From Sunxiuqinia rutila (GTDB taxonomy: Bacteria > Bacteroidota > Bacteroidia > Bacteroidales > Prolixibacteraceae), in NCBI RefSeq assembly GCF_050589705.1, contig NZ_JBNGOT010000002.1:248001-312000 (forward strand): a stretch of DNA of 64,000 bases. The letters run 5' to 3'. The notes under the pieces were generated by a model. It did no database searches and was not told the DNA's origin. It saw only the letters and a program-made list of their open reading frames with translations. Positions 36,260 through 46,000 of this stretch are shown piece after piece (position 1 is the first letter of the stretch; every line of letters begins with the position of its first letter). The position numbers and the translations under genes are program-made.

Positions 36260-37703
36260 TTTAATAAAAAATATTGCCAATGATCTGAAATGCCAGGCAA
36301 CAAAAGTGCTGCTGGTTGAAAACAACGATCGATTTCTTTTTCGTGAAGATGTGATAGTGAAACTGGCTGATGAAGGAATTAATATAGTTCAAGGCTCACC
36401 TTTAAAACAAAGAATCACATACGAATTAAAGGATGGACACCTCTTACTTATTTTACTAAGTGCTAACCGCCAAAATTACCTCGAAGATATTAGCAGCCAT
36501 TCAATACGGTATGAATTTTTTCTCCAACATTATTTAGGGAGTTACCACATTCCAAGTCTCATACACGAAGAATTGCCAATACTTGAGATTTTGTTTTCAA
36601 AGAACCCGGTTGTTGGTTTAACAAAGAAAGAAACGCTGAAGGAGATTCTTTCAATCAAATCGCAGTCTCCCGGGAGTAACTTTGACACACAACAATTTAA
36701 AGATGCAATTGAAGCAGAATTGACTCAGGAACCGGTTAACTGGCCGGTAGTCCTGCAAATCATATCAAATGGACTAATTCAAGCCATCGGGACAAAACAA
36801 TACAATGATATTGTTGGCGTAATAAATGACGCTAATGAAATCTTTCAAAAGGATTTAGCGAAAAACTATGCACAACTTAAAAATGCAAGTGCTGTAAAAA
36901 GCCCCAAAATAGTCTCTAAAATTCTGGATTACATCGATTTCAATTACAAGGCCGAAAAAATTGCATTAATCGTTGTCGATGGATTAAGCAGTTGGCAGTA
37001 TGACTTGTTCCGGGACAGAATCCAGGCTGCAAAACAGGAAGGTTGTGTATATTCCTGGCTACCATCAATCACCCAACTCTCACGACAGGCAATATTTAAA
37101 GGCGATTCTCCTGAAAGAACTTACAGGCAAAATCCCGCCAATGAAGAAAAGCTGTGGCTTTCTTATTGGAAAAATAAAGGCTTGAATAGTGCAGAAATCA
37201 GGTATCAACATGAAAATACAAAGCTGGAGAACCTTGCGCCAGTAAAACGTTTCGCGTTAGTTTTTAAGGATCTTGATGATTATATGCACAGCTCAAAAGA
37301 TTATACTGATTTGCTAAAACTAACGGAGAATTGGATTAGCCGGTCGAAAATCGTTGATGTAGTTCACCAGCTCCTAAATCAAAACTTCAGGGTGTTTATC
37401 ACCTCCGATCATGGCAACATTCAGGCAACAGGATGGCGAAGCCTCCAGGGACGTGAAAAGCTGGGCACCAACAAATCAGGTAGCCGGAGTGAAAGGCATA
37501 TTGAATATTCTGAAAATTGGCTGAAAGACGATCTGCTCAAAAACAACCCGGACATAACCGATTCGGTAGCACAGGAAGAGCAAGCCATTTATTTCAAAAA
37601 CAACTTTAGCTTTTCCTCAAAAGAGAGCCTGGTAACGCACGGTGGCTCACACATTTTGGAAGTATTAATACCATTTGTAGAAATTAAGAATGACCAACAA
37701 TAA
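36249..37703 (+). CDS. pglZ: PglZ-type phosphatase-fold protein, type 3 BREX
   Basis: The chosen ATG at 36249 gives 484 aa; a TTG one codon earlier is in frame. The C-terminal half has the alkaline-phosphatase-like PglZ core: KIALIVVDGLSSWQYDLF at about 237-254, SITQLSRQAIFKGD (about 274-287), FITSDHGNIQATGW (about 378-391) and THGGSHILEVLIPF near the end. These supply the metal ligands. PglZ is a universal BREX component; its substrate is not firmly known. It overlaps brxHII by 11 bp and brxA by 14 bp, a tight arrangement typical of the operon. Confidence 0.85.
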   Translation: MSDSLIKNIANDLKCQATKVLLVENNDRFLFREDVIVKLADEGINIVQGSPLKQRITYELKDGHLLLILLSANRQNYLEDISSHSIRYEFFLQHYLGSYHIPSLIHEELPILEILFSKNPVVGLTKKETLKEILSIKSQSPGSNFDTQQFKDAIEAELTQEPVNWPVVLQIISNGLIQAIGTKQYNDIVGVINDANEIFQKDLAKNYAQLKNASAVKSPKIVSKILDYIDFNYKAEKIALIVVDGLSSWQYDLFRDRIQAAKQEGCVYSWLPSITQLSRQAIFKGDSPERTYRQNPANEEKLWLSYWKNKGLNSAEIRYQHENTKLENLAPVKRFALVFKDLDDYMHSSKDYTDLLKLTENWISRSKIVDVVHQLLNQNFRVFITSDHGNIQATGWRSLQGREKLGTNKSGSRSERHIEYSENWLKDDLLKNNPDITDSVAQEEQAIYFKNNFSFSSKESLVTHGGSHILEVLIPFVEIKNDQQ

Positions 37704-38310
37704 AATTGATATAAATCAACGTATTCCGCTGGAAACGCTACAGTCTGTATTAGAGAGTTATCTGAACGATTATTATTCTGATGAGTACATTTTAGAACAG
37801 CTTAGGCTCCATTTTTCAGGTGAAAATCGTTTGAAGAAATCCGTCCGTATTGTCAAAAAGATAATTTCCAACAACCCGATAATTGACATTATTGATGCAA
37901 ACCGGGAACAAACCCTATCAGCAATTAAATCCAAATCTGATAGAAATGTAATTCTGATGGCTTTGCTAAACGGTTCGTTTGTATTTTCCTACGACTTGTT
38001 GTCTATACTGGGTAAATTATTCAAGGTGCAGGAATTTGTAAACCGGGAAGCGCTCACCAAAGAAATTTCGAAGATATACGGGAGCAACCGTTCCTTACCA
38101 AATGCAATTGACAGTGTTATTCCAATGTACATCGAGGCTGGTTTTTTTAGCCGTCCTGCTCCCGGGCTTTATGAGTTCAAAGAAGCCATAAACCTAACCA
38201 ACGAGATTAGCCAAAAAATTTACATTGAGTCCTTCAAAGTTCATAATGCAAATAATGAAATTCAAGCCTATCAACTAAATGACCCATATTTTGAGTTTTT
38301 AGCGCTATGA
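37690..38310 (+). CDS. brxA: BrxA-like protein (terminal gene of type 3 BREX)
   Basis: This 206-aa protein, helical and without obvious catalytic motif, occupies the final place where brxA lies in type 3 BREX. Segments such as YILEQLRLHFSGENRLKKSVRIVKKII (about 36-62) and ALLNGSFVFSYDLLSILGKLF (about 92-112) fit the DUF1819-like fold of BrxA, a small DNA-binding winged-helix protein. The assignment rests on position, size and general pattern, so it is moderate. It overlaps pglZ by 14 bp. The IS91-type element begins within about 100 bp downstream. Confidence 0.6.
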   Translation: MTNNKIDINQRIPLETLQSVLESYLNDYYSDEYILEQLRLHFSGENRLKKSVRIVKKIISNNPIIDIIDANREQTLSAIKSKSDRNVILMALLNGSFVFSYDLLSILGKLFKVQEFVNREALTKEISKIYGSNRSLPNAIDSVIPMYIEAGFFSRPAPGLYEFKEAINLTNEISQKIYIESFKVHNANNEIQAYQLNDPYFEFLAL

Positions 38311-38572
38311 ATGGATTTTTCACCATTGATTAATTACCAAATTCGAGATACAACAACTATCGCATGAGCTATAACATTTTATTAACAACTTTCAATGCAT
38401 CCTGAGACAATGTTCGCGGGAAGCTTATTGCTGATACTCAACCTGACCTAAACACCTCAGTTGAACTAAACCCCGCGATGCGGGCTGGGCTTTGATTGTG
38501 CAGGAAATGGGCTTAACTTGAGTACTCATATTTAAGCTCAATGATTATGGAAAAAAAAGCATTCGTGCGTTG

Positions 38573-39406
38573 ATGGAGCAACATATGCTCATCCGCCACT
38601 ACAGTGAACGAACCATTACTTCTTACCTGTGCAGCATCGGTCAATTATCCCGATTTTGTAATCTGCCTCCCGGCCGAATTCGTACTACTCAGTTTAAAGA
38701 CTATCTCCACCATTTAATTGTCAAAGAACATTGTTCGTTTAGCCGAATAAACCAAAACATTAGCGCCTGGAAAATTCTTCAGCAGGATGTTTTGGGGCGG
38801 GAATACCGTTTGATACAAATCAAACGTCCCCGGCGTGAAAAGAAACTTCCCCAGGTCCTTTCGGAAGATGAAGCCATCCGTTTATGTAACTCCCCGCGTA
38901 ACAGCAAGCACCGTGTTTTACTGAACCTGGCCTATGCCACAGGGCTTCGGCGCAATGAGTTATTGACCATGCGTCCCCGGTGTATTGATCGTCAACGCGG
39001 GGTCATCCGGGTTACGGGTAAAGGTAACAAACAACGCGAAATTCCGCTGCCAGCAACGGTGTTGCAGATGCTCGAAGCATACTTTCGGGCTTACCGTCCA
39101 AGGGTTTATTTATTTGAAGGTTATGTTCCGGGTAAAGCGTATTCGGCCAGCAGTCTGACCTGGATTATAAAAGGGAATGCTGCCCGGGCGGGTATCAAAA
39201 AGAATGTCTCGCCGCATATACTGCGCCACTCCTTTGCCACGCACATGCTCGAACGGGGTGTAAACCTGAAACGCCTGCAACTATTGATGGGGCACAATTC
39301 CATGAAAACAACATCGGTTTACCTACACCTGGCTGATACGGGGAATAGCCGTCTTCCTGATTTAACTCAAGTCAAAGAGCAGGAGCATGGGACAGACAGA
39401 GAATAA
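38573..39406 (+). CDS. Tyrosine recombinase of the IS91-type element
   Basis: From ATG 38573 the product is 277 aa. It has a core-binding domain (about 5-85) and catalytic domain with Arg in TGLRRNELL, the HxxR pair in HILRHSFATHML, a further His in LLMGHNSMKTTSVY and the final Tyr in the same stretch. Such XerC-like recombinases are coupled to IS91-like transposases in many Bacteroidota and Proteobacteria. The real N-terminus may lie 26 bp further upstream: ATG 38547 starts GAA plus an A8 run and stops at once, but one added base would join it to this frame (MEKKSIRALMEQHM). The gene overlaps the transposase by 20 bp. Confidence 0.85.
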   Translation: MEQHMLIRHYSERTITSYLCSIGQLSRFCNLPPGRIRTTQFKDYLHHLIVKEHCSFSRINQNISAWKILQQDVLGREYRLIQIKRPRREKKLPQVLSEDEAIRLCNSPRNSKHRVLLNLAYATGLRRNELLTMRPRCIDRQRGVIRVTGKGNKQREIPLPATVLQMLEAYFRAYRPRVYLFEGYVPGKAYSASSLTWIIKGNAARAGIKKNVSPHILRHSFATHMLERGVNLKRLQLLMGHNSMKTTSVYLHLADTGNSRLPDLTQVKEQEHGTDRE

Positions 39407-40538
39407 GCGTCAAGCGGTAGAATTGGCCGATATTATGCGGGCTTATGCTGCCGGGCTGAAACAAAACCGGAACTTATGTCCTGAGCAACATAAAGCCATT
39501 GAAGATATCAGTTCTTGCCGGACATCGAAACGAAAAGGGCACCTGTCTGTTTGCAATAAATGCGCTTACCGGGAGCAATCGTACAACTCGTGCCGTAACC
39601 GGCATTGCAATAAATGCCAGTACCAAAAGCAAACAATCTGGGTCGAAAACCTGAAAGGGCGACTACTCCCAGGCAAATATTTTCACTTGGTCTTTACCTT
39701 GCCTGATTGCTTAAACCGACTGATCTACCGCAATCAGCAGCTCTGTTACAGTTTGTTGTTTGCTCAGGCCTGGTCATCCTTGCAGGCCTTATGTGCCAAC
39801 CCGCGCTTTTTGGGGGCGCAGCCCGGGGCTGTTGCCGTGTTACATACCTGGTCTTCCACGCTGGTTTATCATCCGCATGTTCATATGCTGGTTCCCGCCG
39901 GGGGATTATCTGAAGACGGGATGGAATGGGTCAAAGCAAAGAACAAGTTCTTAGTACCGGTTAAAGCCCTGTCCAGAGTCTTTCGGGCCCGGTTTTGCGA
40001 GGCTTTGCTTAAACTGCTCCGGTCCGGAAGTTTGAACATCCCCGAGGGATTTCAAACCGAAGGTCTCAAACAAAAGCTTTACGCTAAAAACTGGGTTGTT
40101 TACGCCAAAAAGACCGGAAAAACAGCCAGTCGGGCATTGGAGTACCTGGGGCGTTATACTCATCGGGTAGCAATTAGTAATAACCGGATTTGCAGCTTCA
40201 ACCAAGGTAAAGTTTGCTTTCGTTATAAGGATTCAAAAACCGGTCGTTACACCCGCGAAATGGAATTGGAGGCTGAAACATTTGTCAAACGATTTTTACT
40301 CCACATTTTGCCTTCGGGTTTCTACAAAATCAGGTACTTTGGCATTTTGGCTTCGGCCAATGCTGCCGCTCAAAAAGAGCAATGCCTGGCTCTGATAGAC
40401 AAAGACCAGTACCTCTCGCCGGTGGAAGGATTGAATGCTTACCAAGCTTTCCAGATCCTTAGCGGAAAAGACCCTTGGCGATGTAAGCAATGCGGCGAAG
40501 GGATCATGAAAGTTTACCCGATAAGCAACTCTGCCTGA
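39387..40538 (+). CDS. IS91-family rolling-circle transposase
   Basis: This 383-aa HUH-type transposase has an N-terminal zinc-finger region (CNKCAYREQSYNSCRNRHCNKCQ, about 51-73), the HUH motif HPHVHMLVPAGG at about 167-178 and the family motif YLGRYTHRVAISNNRI at about 249-264, which includes the catalytic tyrosine. The C-terminus has a CKQCGEG zinc motif. Everything is intact, so the element may be active. IS91 elements can mobilise neighbouring sequence by one-ended transposition, relevant since it lies between two defence cargoes. Confidence 0.92.
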   Translation: MGQTENKRQAVELADIMRAYAAGLKQNRNLCPEQHKAIEDISSCRTSKRKGHLSVCNKCAYREQSYNSCRNRHCNKCQYQKQTIWVENLKGRLLPGKYFHLVFTLPDCLNRLIYRNQQLCYSLLFAQAWSSLQALCANPRFLGAQPGAVAVLHTWSSTLVYHPHVHMLVPAGGLSEDGMEWVKAKNKFLVPVKALSRVFRARFCEALLKLLRSGSLNIPEGFQTEGLKQKLYAKNWVVYAKKTGKTASRALEYLGRYTHRVAISNNRICSFNQGKVCFRYKDSKTGRYTREMELEAETFVKRFLLHILPSGFYKIRYFGILASANAAAQKEQCLALIDKDQYLSPVEGLNAYQAFQILSGKDPWRCKQCGEGIMKVYPISNSA

Positions 40539-40752
40539 ACTAACAAACACGCGTTCTTTGATAAACCGAACAATAAGTTTCCAACAGACTGATCTAAAGG
40601 TCAACGGGAAAACTATGTTCGCCCCTGAAGTAAAAGCAGTGCTCGAATAACAAGAAGCGAAAGAAACGAAACGGCAATCATCTTAATCTGAGACAATAGA
40701 GGAGATTCTGCAAGCGGGAAGCCCATAGCGTCGACGGGGAATAGTCCAACTA

Positions 40753-40847
40753 TATTTTATCCATCATCTTAAACTCTCCCAATAGCAAAATAACAATATC
40801 AATTATTATTGCTAATTTAACAGCATGCCAGAACGATGGATAAAATA
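40753..40847. repeat. Nested inverted repeat between IS91 and ARH gene
   Basis: TATTTTATCCATC (40753-40765) and GATGGATAAAATA (40835-40847) are perfect 13-bp inverted arms. Inside is a second imperfect stem (TAGCAAAATAA with TTATTATTGCTA). A palindrome GAACGTTC follows at about 40851. The sequence could fold into a long cruciform or an RNA, or could be a small non-autonomous element. It is in the 450-bp gene-free stretch before the ADP-ribosylation cluster. Confidence 0.5.
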
Positions 40848-40988
40848 CTAGAACGTTCGGTGCATACCCATCTAAAAACATTTGAAAAATGATAATAAGT
40901 TATCATATCCGATTGTAGCAATAAGTATAATTTTTACTTAAGTTAGGGAAAATTCCAGATAACAAATAAAATTTCATAATTCGTTCGA

Positions 40989-42410
40989 ATGGAAGAGATT
41001 GCAGTTAAGTCGACATGGCAGAACTACCCAATTGACTACCCCAAAAGGATAAAAATTGACCTGTCATTTACTGAAGAACAGTTTGAAAGGCTGAAACAAG
41101 GTTTAATACCTCGTGAAATGGAAGATAAATGGTTTATCTATTACGAGAATAGGTGGATCTATTTTCACCGATCATGGACAGGTTATGGCACATACAAAGC
41201 CGAAATACTAAATGTTGGAGATAATTATCAAATCAAAGAATTCTGGGTTGAACGAAACAGAAAGAAGTATTCAAACAAGAATGATGACGCTGATATCAAT
41301 GATTTCTTCTATTTAATTGCAGTTGGACTATTAGGTATTGATACGAGTAGTACCACGAAAGAGAATCCTAAATCGGGAATAGACTGTATTACAGGCTGGA
41401 GCAAATTTGGAAACCTTTCTGCAAGTTGGGCTCCTACTCCCTCAAGTAAACTTGGCAACACAATTCTTTATGGTATGGATGCTACAAAGTCAGTTCTATT
41501 TGGAGTTGCAGTTGGTGATGCTTTGGGGGTACCTGTTGAATTTAAGAGCAGAGAATATTTGGAGAAAACTCCTGTGTCGGATATGATGGGGTATGGGACC
41601 TATGACGAGCCTGCTGGTACTTTCTCTGACGACAGTTCACTTACATTTTGCATGGCCGAAGCATTGACTGATGACTTTGATGTGAGCGAAATCGGATGGA
41701 ATTTTGTTAGATGGCTCTTTCTGAACTATTGGACAGCTACGGGAAGAGTATTTGATGTGGGGAATGCAACGAGAGAAGCAATCACCCGAATTCGACAAGA
41801 TGTTCCCGCTGAATTAGCCGGTAGTGCTGACTGTTCTTCAAACGGAAACGGATCATTAATGCGGATTTTGCCTCTACTATTTTATTTACACGGAAAGCCG
41901 ATTGAGGAGCGTTTTGAAATCACTAAAAAGGTTTCTTCTATAACGCACCGACATATCCGGTCCGTTATAGCATGCTTTTATTACCTCGAATTCGCAGCAC
42001 AGCTATATGAGGGTATCGACAAGTTCAATGTGTATCAGAATTTGCAACAGCAGATACCGTCATTCCTTCAGTCGATTGGAGTAGACCAGCATCAAATAAA
42101 TTCCTTTGATCAGTTATTCATAGGAAATATTCATGAACTGGGAGAAAGGTATATTGAGAGTTCGGGATATGTACTTCATACTCTAAAGGCTAGCATTTGG
42201 TGTTTGCTGAATACTGATAACTACAAGGCAGCCGTTTTAAAAGCAGTAAATCTGGGGGAAGATACAGATACTACTGGAGCAGTAACCGGGGGGTTGGCTG
42301 GACTGCTCTATGGGTTTAGCAATATCCCCGAGAAATGGATGACCAAGCTTGCCAAGGCAAAAGATATTGAAAACCTGGCTGAAAGGCTAGCTAAAAAACT
42401 AGTAATATGA
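40989..42410 (+). CDS. ADP-ribosylglycohydrolase with extra N-terminal domain
   Basis: This 473-aa protein has about 165 N-terminal residues of unknown function (Trp/Tyr-rich: KWFIYYENRWIYFHRSWTGYGTYKAEI), then an ADP-ribosylglycohydrolase (DraG/ARH) domain: FGVAVGDALGVPVEF, FSDDSSLTFCM (the metal-binding DD), NGNGSLMRILPL, THRHIRSV and GEDTDTTGAVTGGLAGLLYG. ARH enzymes remove ADP-ribose from Arg or other residues using two Mg ions. In a cluster with a DarT-like transferase and a DarG-like macrodomain it could be a second eraser of ADP-ribose. The next gene overlaps by 4 bp. The N-terminal domain might give specificity. Confidence 0.85.
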   Translation: MEEIAVKSTWQNYPIDYPKRIKIDLSFTEEQFERLKQGLIPREMEDKWFIYYENRWIYFHRSWTGYGTYKAEILNVGDNYQIKEFWVERNRKKYSNKNDDADINDFFYLIAVGLLGIDTSSTTKENPKSGIDCITGWSKFGNLSASWAPTPSSKLGNTILYGMDATKSVLFGVAVGDALGVPVEFKSREYLEKTPVSDMMGYGTYDEPAGTFSDDSSLTFCMAEALTDDFDVSEIGWNFVRWLFLNYWTATGRVFDVGNATREAITRIRQDVPAELAGSADCSSNGNGSLMRILPLLFYLHGKPIEERFEITKKVSSITHRHIRSVIACFYYLEFAAQLYEGIDKFNVYQNLQQQIPSFLQSIGVDQHQINSFDQLFIGNIHELGERYIESSGYVLHTLKASIWCLLNTDNYKAAVLKAVNLGEDTDTTGAVTGGLAGLLYGFSNIPEKWMTKLAKAKDIENLAERLAKKLVI

Positions 42411-42943
42411 AAGTTAAACGACTACTTAAGTCAGCTATCCTAGTCGTTAGTTGGTTTATTTTTCCGCCTTTATATATACTGCTCGCATATGTCTGGAAGA
42501 TCATGCGTCCATGGCAACGCATTGGAGTAAGTCTAATTGCTCCAATGACGCTTTTACTTTTATTTATTAGCGTCATGTCGAGTAAAAATTATATACATCA
42601 ACAATGGCGCGCAAGTCGTTCTGAAATTAATCTTCGTACTGGCATCGAATTTCCACGATTAATTCAACGCTCTGACGACGAATTACTATATGGCCCAACA
42701 TTGCAGGGTGACTTCACTAAAGTAAAATACTACCAGCTGGACACGACAAACACAAGATTACTATATGCAACTTTAAATCAAATGGTTGACTCATGCAATC
42801 GTCATCAGAATAATTTCACCAATAGATCTTGGAGCAAAAATATGAATCGCGTTTTTTTTAGCTATTCCGATGGCTATGAGTTTTTGAACCTAGTAGTCGA
42901 TCAAACAGATGGTACAATTAAAGTAAGTTTTGGTGAGCTTTAA
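42407..42943 (+). CDS. Two-TM membrane protein, unknown
   Basis: This 178-aa protein has two close hydrophobic helices (about 8-30 and 38-58), leaving a soluble domain of about 118 residues. No known motif. It is translationally coupled to the ADP-ribosylglycohydrolase gene (ATGA overlap). In defence clusters such small membrane proteins may be effectors or sensors, but nothing in the sequence proves this. A 120-bp gap follows before the helicase fusion, so a second promoter there is possible. Confidence 0.55.
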   Translation: MKVKRLLKSAILVVSWFIFPPLYILLAYVWKIMRPWQRIGVSLIAPMTLLLLFISVMSSKNYIHQQWRASRSEINLRTGIEFPRLIQRSDDELLYGPTLQGDFTKVKYYQLDTTNTRLLYATLNQMVDSCNRHQNNFTNRSWSKNMNRVFFSYSDGYEFLNLVVDQTDGTIKVSFGEL

Positions 42944-43063
42944 TAATTCTATCTTCAAAATTTGGACAAATGAGTGTTTTTTCTGCCCCCTTCTTAATGT
43001 CAGCAACGGAAATATTTTGATACCACCGAAAAATCAAACTTTGGTTCTTATAAAACAAGCAAC

Positions 43064-46000
43064 ATGAATTACAACATCGGAGACATAGTAAAAGCAAGAA
43101 TCTCGAACATTTTGGATTTTGGGGCTTTTGTTGAATTTGATAGTTTTTCAGGATTAATCTATTATACTGAAATACCAAAGGCAAGGCATGGTAATATTAC
43201 TTCTGTACTTTCTGTTGGAGATGTTGTTGACGCTAAAATAATAGATAAGAAGTCTTCAAATAAATACAATCTCAGCATCAAAAAAGCTCAAAAGGAACAA
43301 AAACTGTCGGCTGTTAAGGAAGATATTGTTGCCTTGAACAAGGAAGAAATGAGCATTCGAGAAATATGGAAAGTTTTTACAGAGGTAAATAAATATATGC
43401 TCCAATTTCTGAAATTGCCAATTTCCCTAGAGCCCTCATCTGCCAAGTTTGAACAATCTAAACAGCGATTAACAATAGAGGTCAATACAGAATCAAAATT
43501 TCAACTTTTTTCACAAAGAGTAAGAGCTTTATTTGGTGCTGAAATTGTTGAATACGAAAAAGGCAAATGGTATTTCATTTCCGATGTCGACAGCATATCA
43601 GAAAGCGACAGAGTTCAGTTTGAGGAAGAATGTTCATTCTTTTATATAATATTCCACCCGTTACCTGTTGTTGAAGGGAAGATTTATCAATTTGATTATA
43701 ACAATAAAGATCTAATTCAAAAACGGTTACAAGATTATTTGCCGAACCTTCGTTTTGTCGCTGTAAATAAGTATGACTTGCGTTTCAGACAGACATATTC
43801 AAAACACTTTCAGGCTAAAGAATTGTATGATCTTATAAATGATGTTCTTAAAGAAATACAGGATGGCTCGACATTAGAAGAAAGTGAAAAGTTTGAACCA
43901 CTTAATTTTAAATTTCACATAGAGGAACCTCCTATTTCAGGTGACAAGTTTCTGTTTGAAAAGAACTTAGCTGGTCAAATTGAGAACGAGGAAACAATTA
44001 TAGGGGCATTAAGAAAAGAAGAATTCTTTTATAAATCTGTTTGTATTGGAAAGTTATCCCGGGTAGATTATCCGAAATTAACATTTGTAGTTCCTTCAAG
44101 TGAAAAAGAGAAAATTAAACAACTTGTTGACGATAAAGTAATAGATAGTGTTTCTTCAGAACTTTCTGGAGCAACTGAAAAAGTCAACAGACTAAATGAG
44201 TCGTTCGCAAAAATAACATCCCAGCCGGAAAAGCTAGCGAATCCAATGCTCGCAAGTTATTTGTTCGAGGCAAGCAAAGCTACTCCTACCGAAACTGCCA
44301 GTATTAAGGAGCGGGAAAGCATAATTCGAAACAATCAGTTAAATACGAATTTGAATCAGTCGCAGGTTGAAGCCATTGCTAAGGCTGTAGAAGCACAAGA
44401 TCTTGCCTTGATACAAGGGCCTCCCGGAACCGGTAAGTCGACAGCAATTGCTGAGCTAATTTGGCAACTTGTATTAGCAGATAGAAAGGCTGACGTATTA
44501 CTTACTTCTGAAGCAAATTTGGCAGTAGATAATGCGCTAGACAGATTAAAAAATTCGATTCACAACCTTGTAAAACCAATACGAATAGGAACTGGTGACA
44601 AAATCTCTGTAGAAGGTTTGCCATATGCAATTACAGAGTTGAAAAAATGGGCAAATCAAGAATTGAATCCGATAGAAGAGGACGATAATCGGTCTATTAT
44701 TTCGTCGGAAGAATATTCTTCATTTAATTCTGAAAATGTTGTTCTGAATCAATGGATGAATAATATTTACAAACGGTCTGATATTCAGAATGAAAATATT
44801 CGCTATCTGTGGTTTAAATACTTGAACAATCTCCCCGATGACATTAAAGATACAGTCTATAAACAATACGTGAAAAATTGCAATGTCATTGGCGCAACGT
44901 GTAGTTCCATTAGTGAACAAAACTATCGAGCCTCAGAAGAATTTTCAAAACCCGTTCAGTCCCGATTTTTTAGAAAATATAAAACTATTTTCCCTTGGAA
45001 AGACAGAATTTCTTTTAATACAGTAGTTCAGGACGAAGCAAGTAAGGCTACGCCTGCCGAGTTATCATTACCTCTTATTTATGGCAAGAAGGCCATTGTT
45101 ATTGGCGACCATCGACAATTACCCCCGAATCTGGACAGGGAAGATATTTTATATAAACTCCACCTGCAACAGCTTATATCTCAAGACCAGGAAGAAAGAG
45201 ATCGTATCATAAATCTTCAGAAATTTGTTAAGCATAGTTTTGAAGAGTTGGAAAAATCTCATTTCGAACGATTGTATATGCAAATAGATTCCTCATTGAA
45301 AGGAACATTTCGCTATCAGTACAGAATGCATCCAGATATAAACGAAGTTATCAAGCAGTTTTATAAATACGATGGAGGGCTGGAATGTGGTTTTATTGCA
45401 AAGCCGTTTGATAGCCCAGATTTGGAATGGTATTCTCGTTTTCATGGAATAAATATAGATGGACTTATTTCTCCCCAGAATCATGTGGTTTGGGTGGATG
45501 TAAAATCACCGGAATTTTTAGACGGTAGTTCGCGTTCTAATCAAGGTGAAGTTGATGCAATTCATTGGGTCGTATCTTCCCTGGCACAATCAGAATCATT
45601 TCAAAAATACAATAGTCGGTTTACTAAAGACGAGGACAAAGAAATTGGTGTAATTTCCTTTTATTCGTCACAACTTAAATTATTAAATCACAGCTTAAAT
45701 GCCGTCGGAGGAAATCTGTCAATAAAGTTAAGCTCTGTTGATAGATTCCAAGGGATGGAACGAAATATTATCATCGTTTCCCTTGTTCGAAGTAATAGAA
45801 TTGCCGAACAAAAGGATCAATCTCCTGATTTTCGTATATATGGAGAATTAGGCTATCCGGCTCAAAACGATTTGGGCTTTGCAAGATCGCCTAACCGCTT
45901 AAATGTTGCACTATCCAGAGCAAAACGACTACTGATAATTGTGGGCAATAGTGAGCATTATTCTGCTTACAAGAATAAAAATGGAGATGCCATTTATAAG

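Larger units (their letters stand above)
38402..40722 (+). mobile_element. IS91-type element with tyrosine recombinase
   Basis: Two coupled genes, a tyrosine recombinase and an IS91-family HUH transposase, are bracketed by similar ends: CTGAGACAAT plus GCGGGAAGC at 38402-38424 and again at 40688-40722. A CCCGC-gat-GCGGG hairpin lies at about 38475. IS91 elements move by rolling-circle transposition without target duplication, so exact ends are hard to set and the limits here are approximate. The element lies between the BREX operon and the ADP-ribosylation cluster. The remaining gene-free stretch (40539-40988) holds the right end and a nested inverted repeat. Confidence 0.7.

Noticed and set aside
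20814..38310. DISARM or Dnd system
   Set aside because: There is no DrmA/B/C or DndBCDE; the order brxF-brxC-pglXI-brxHII-pglZ-brxA fits type 3 BREX.
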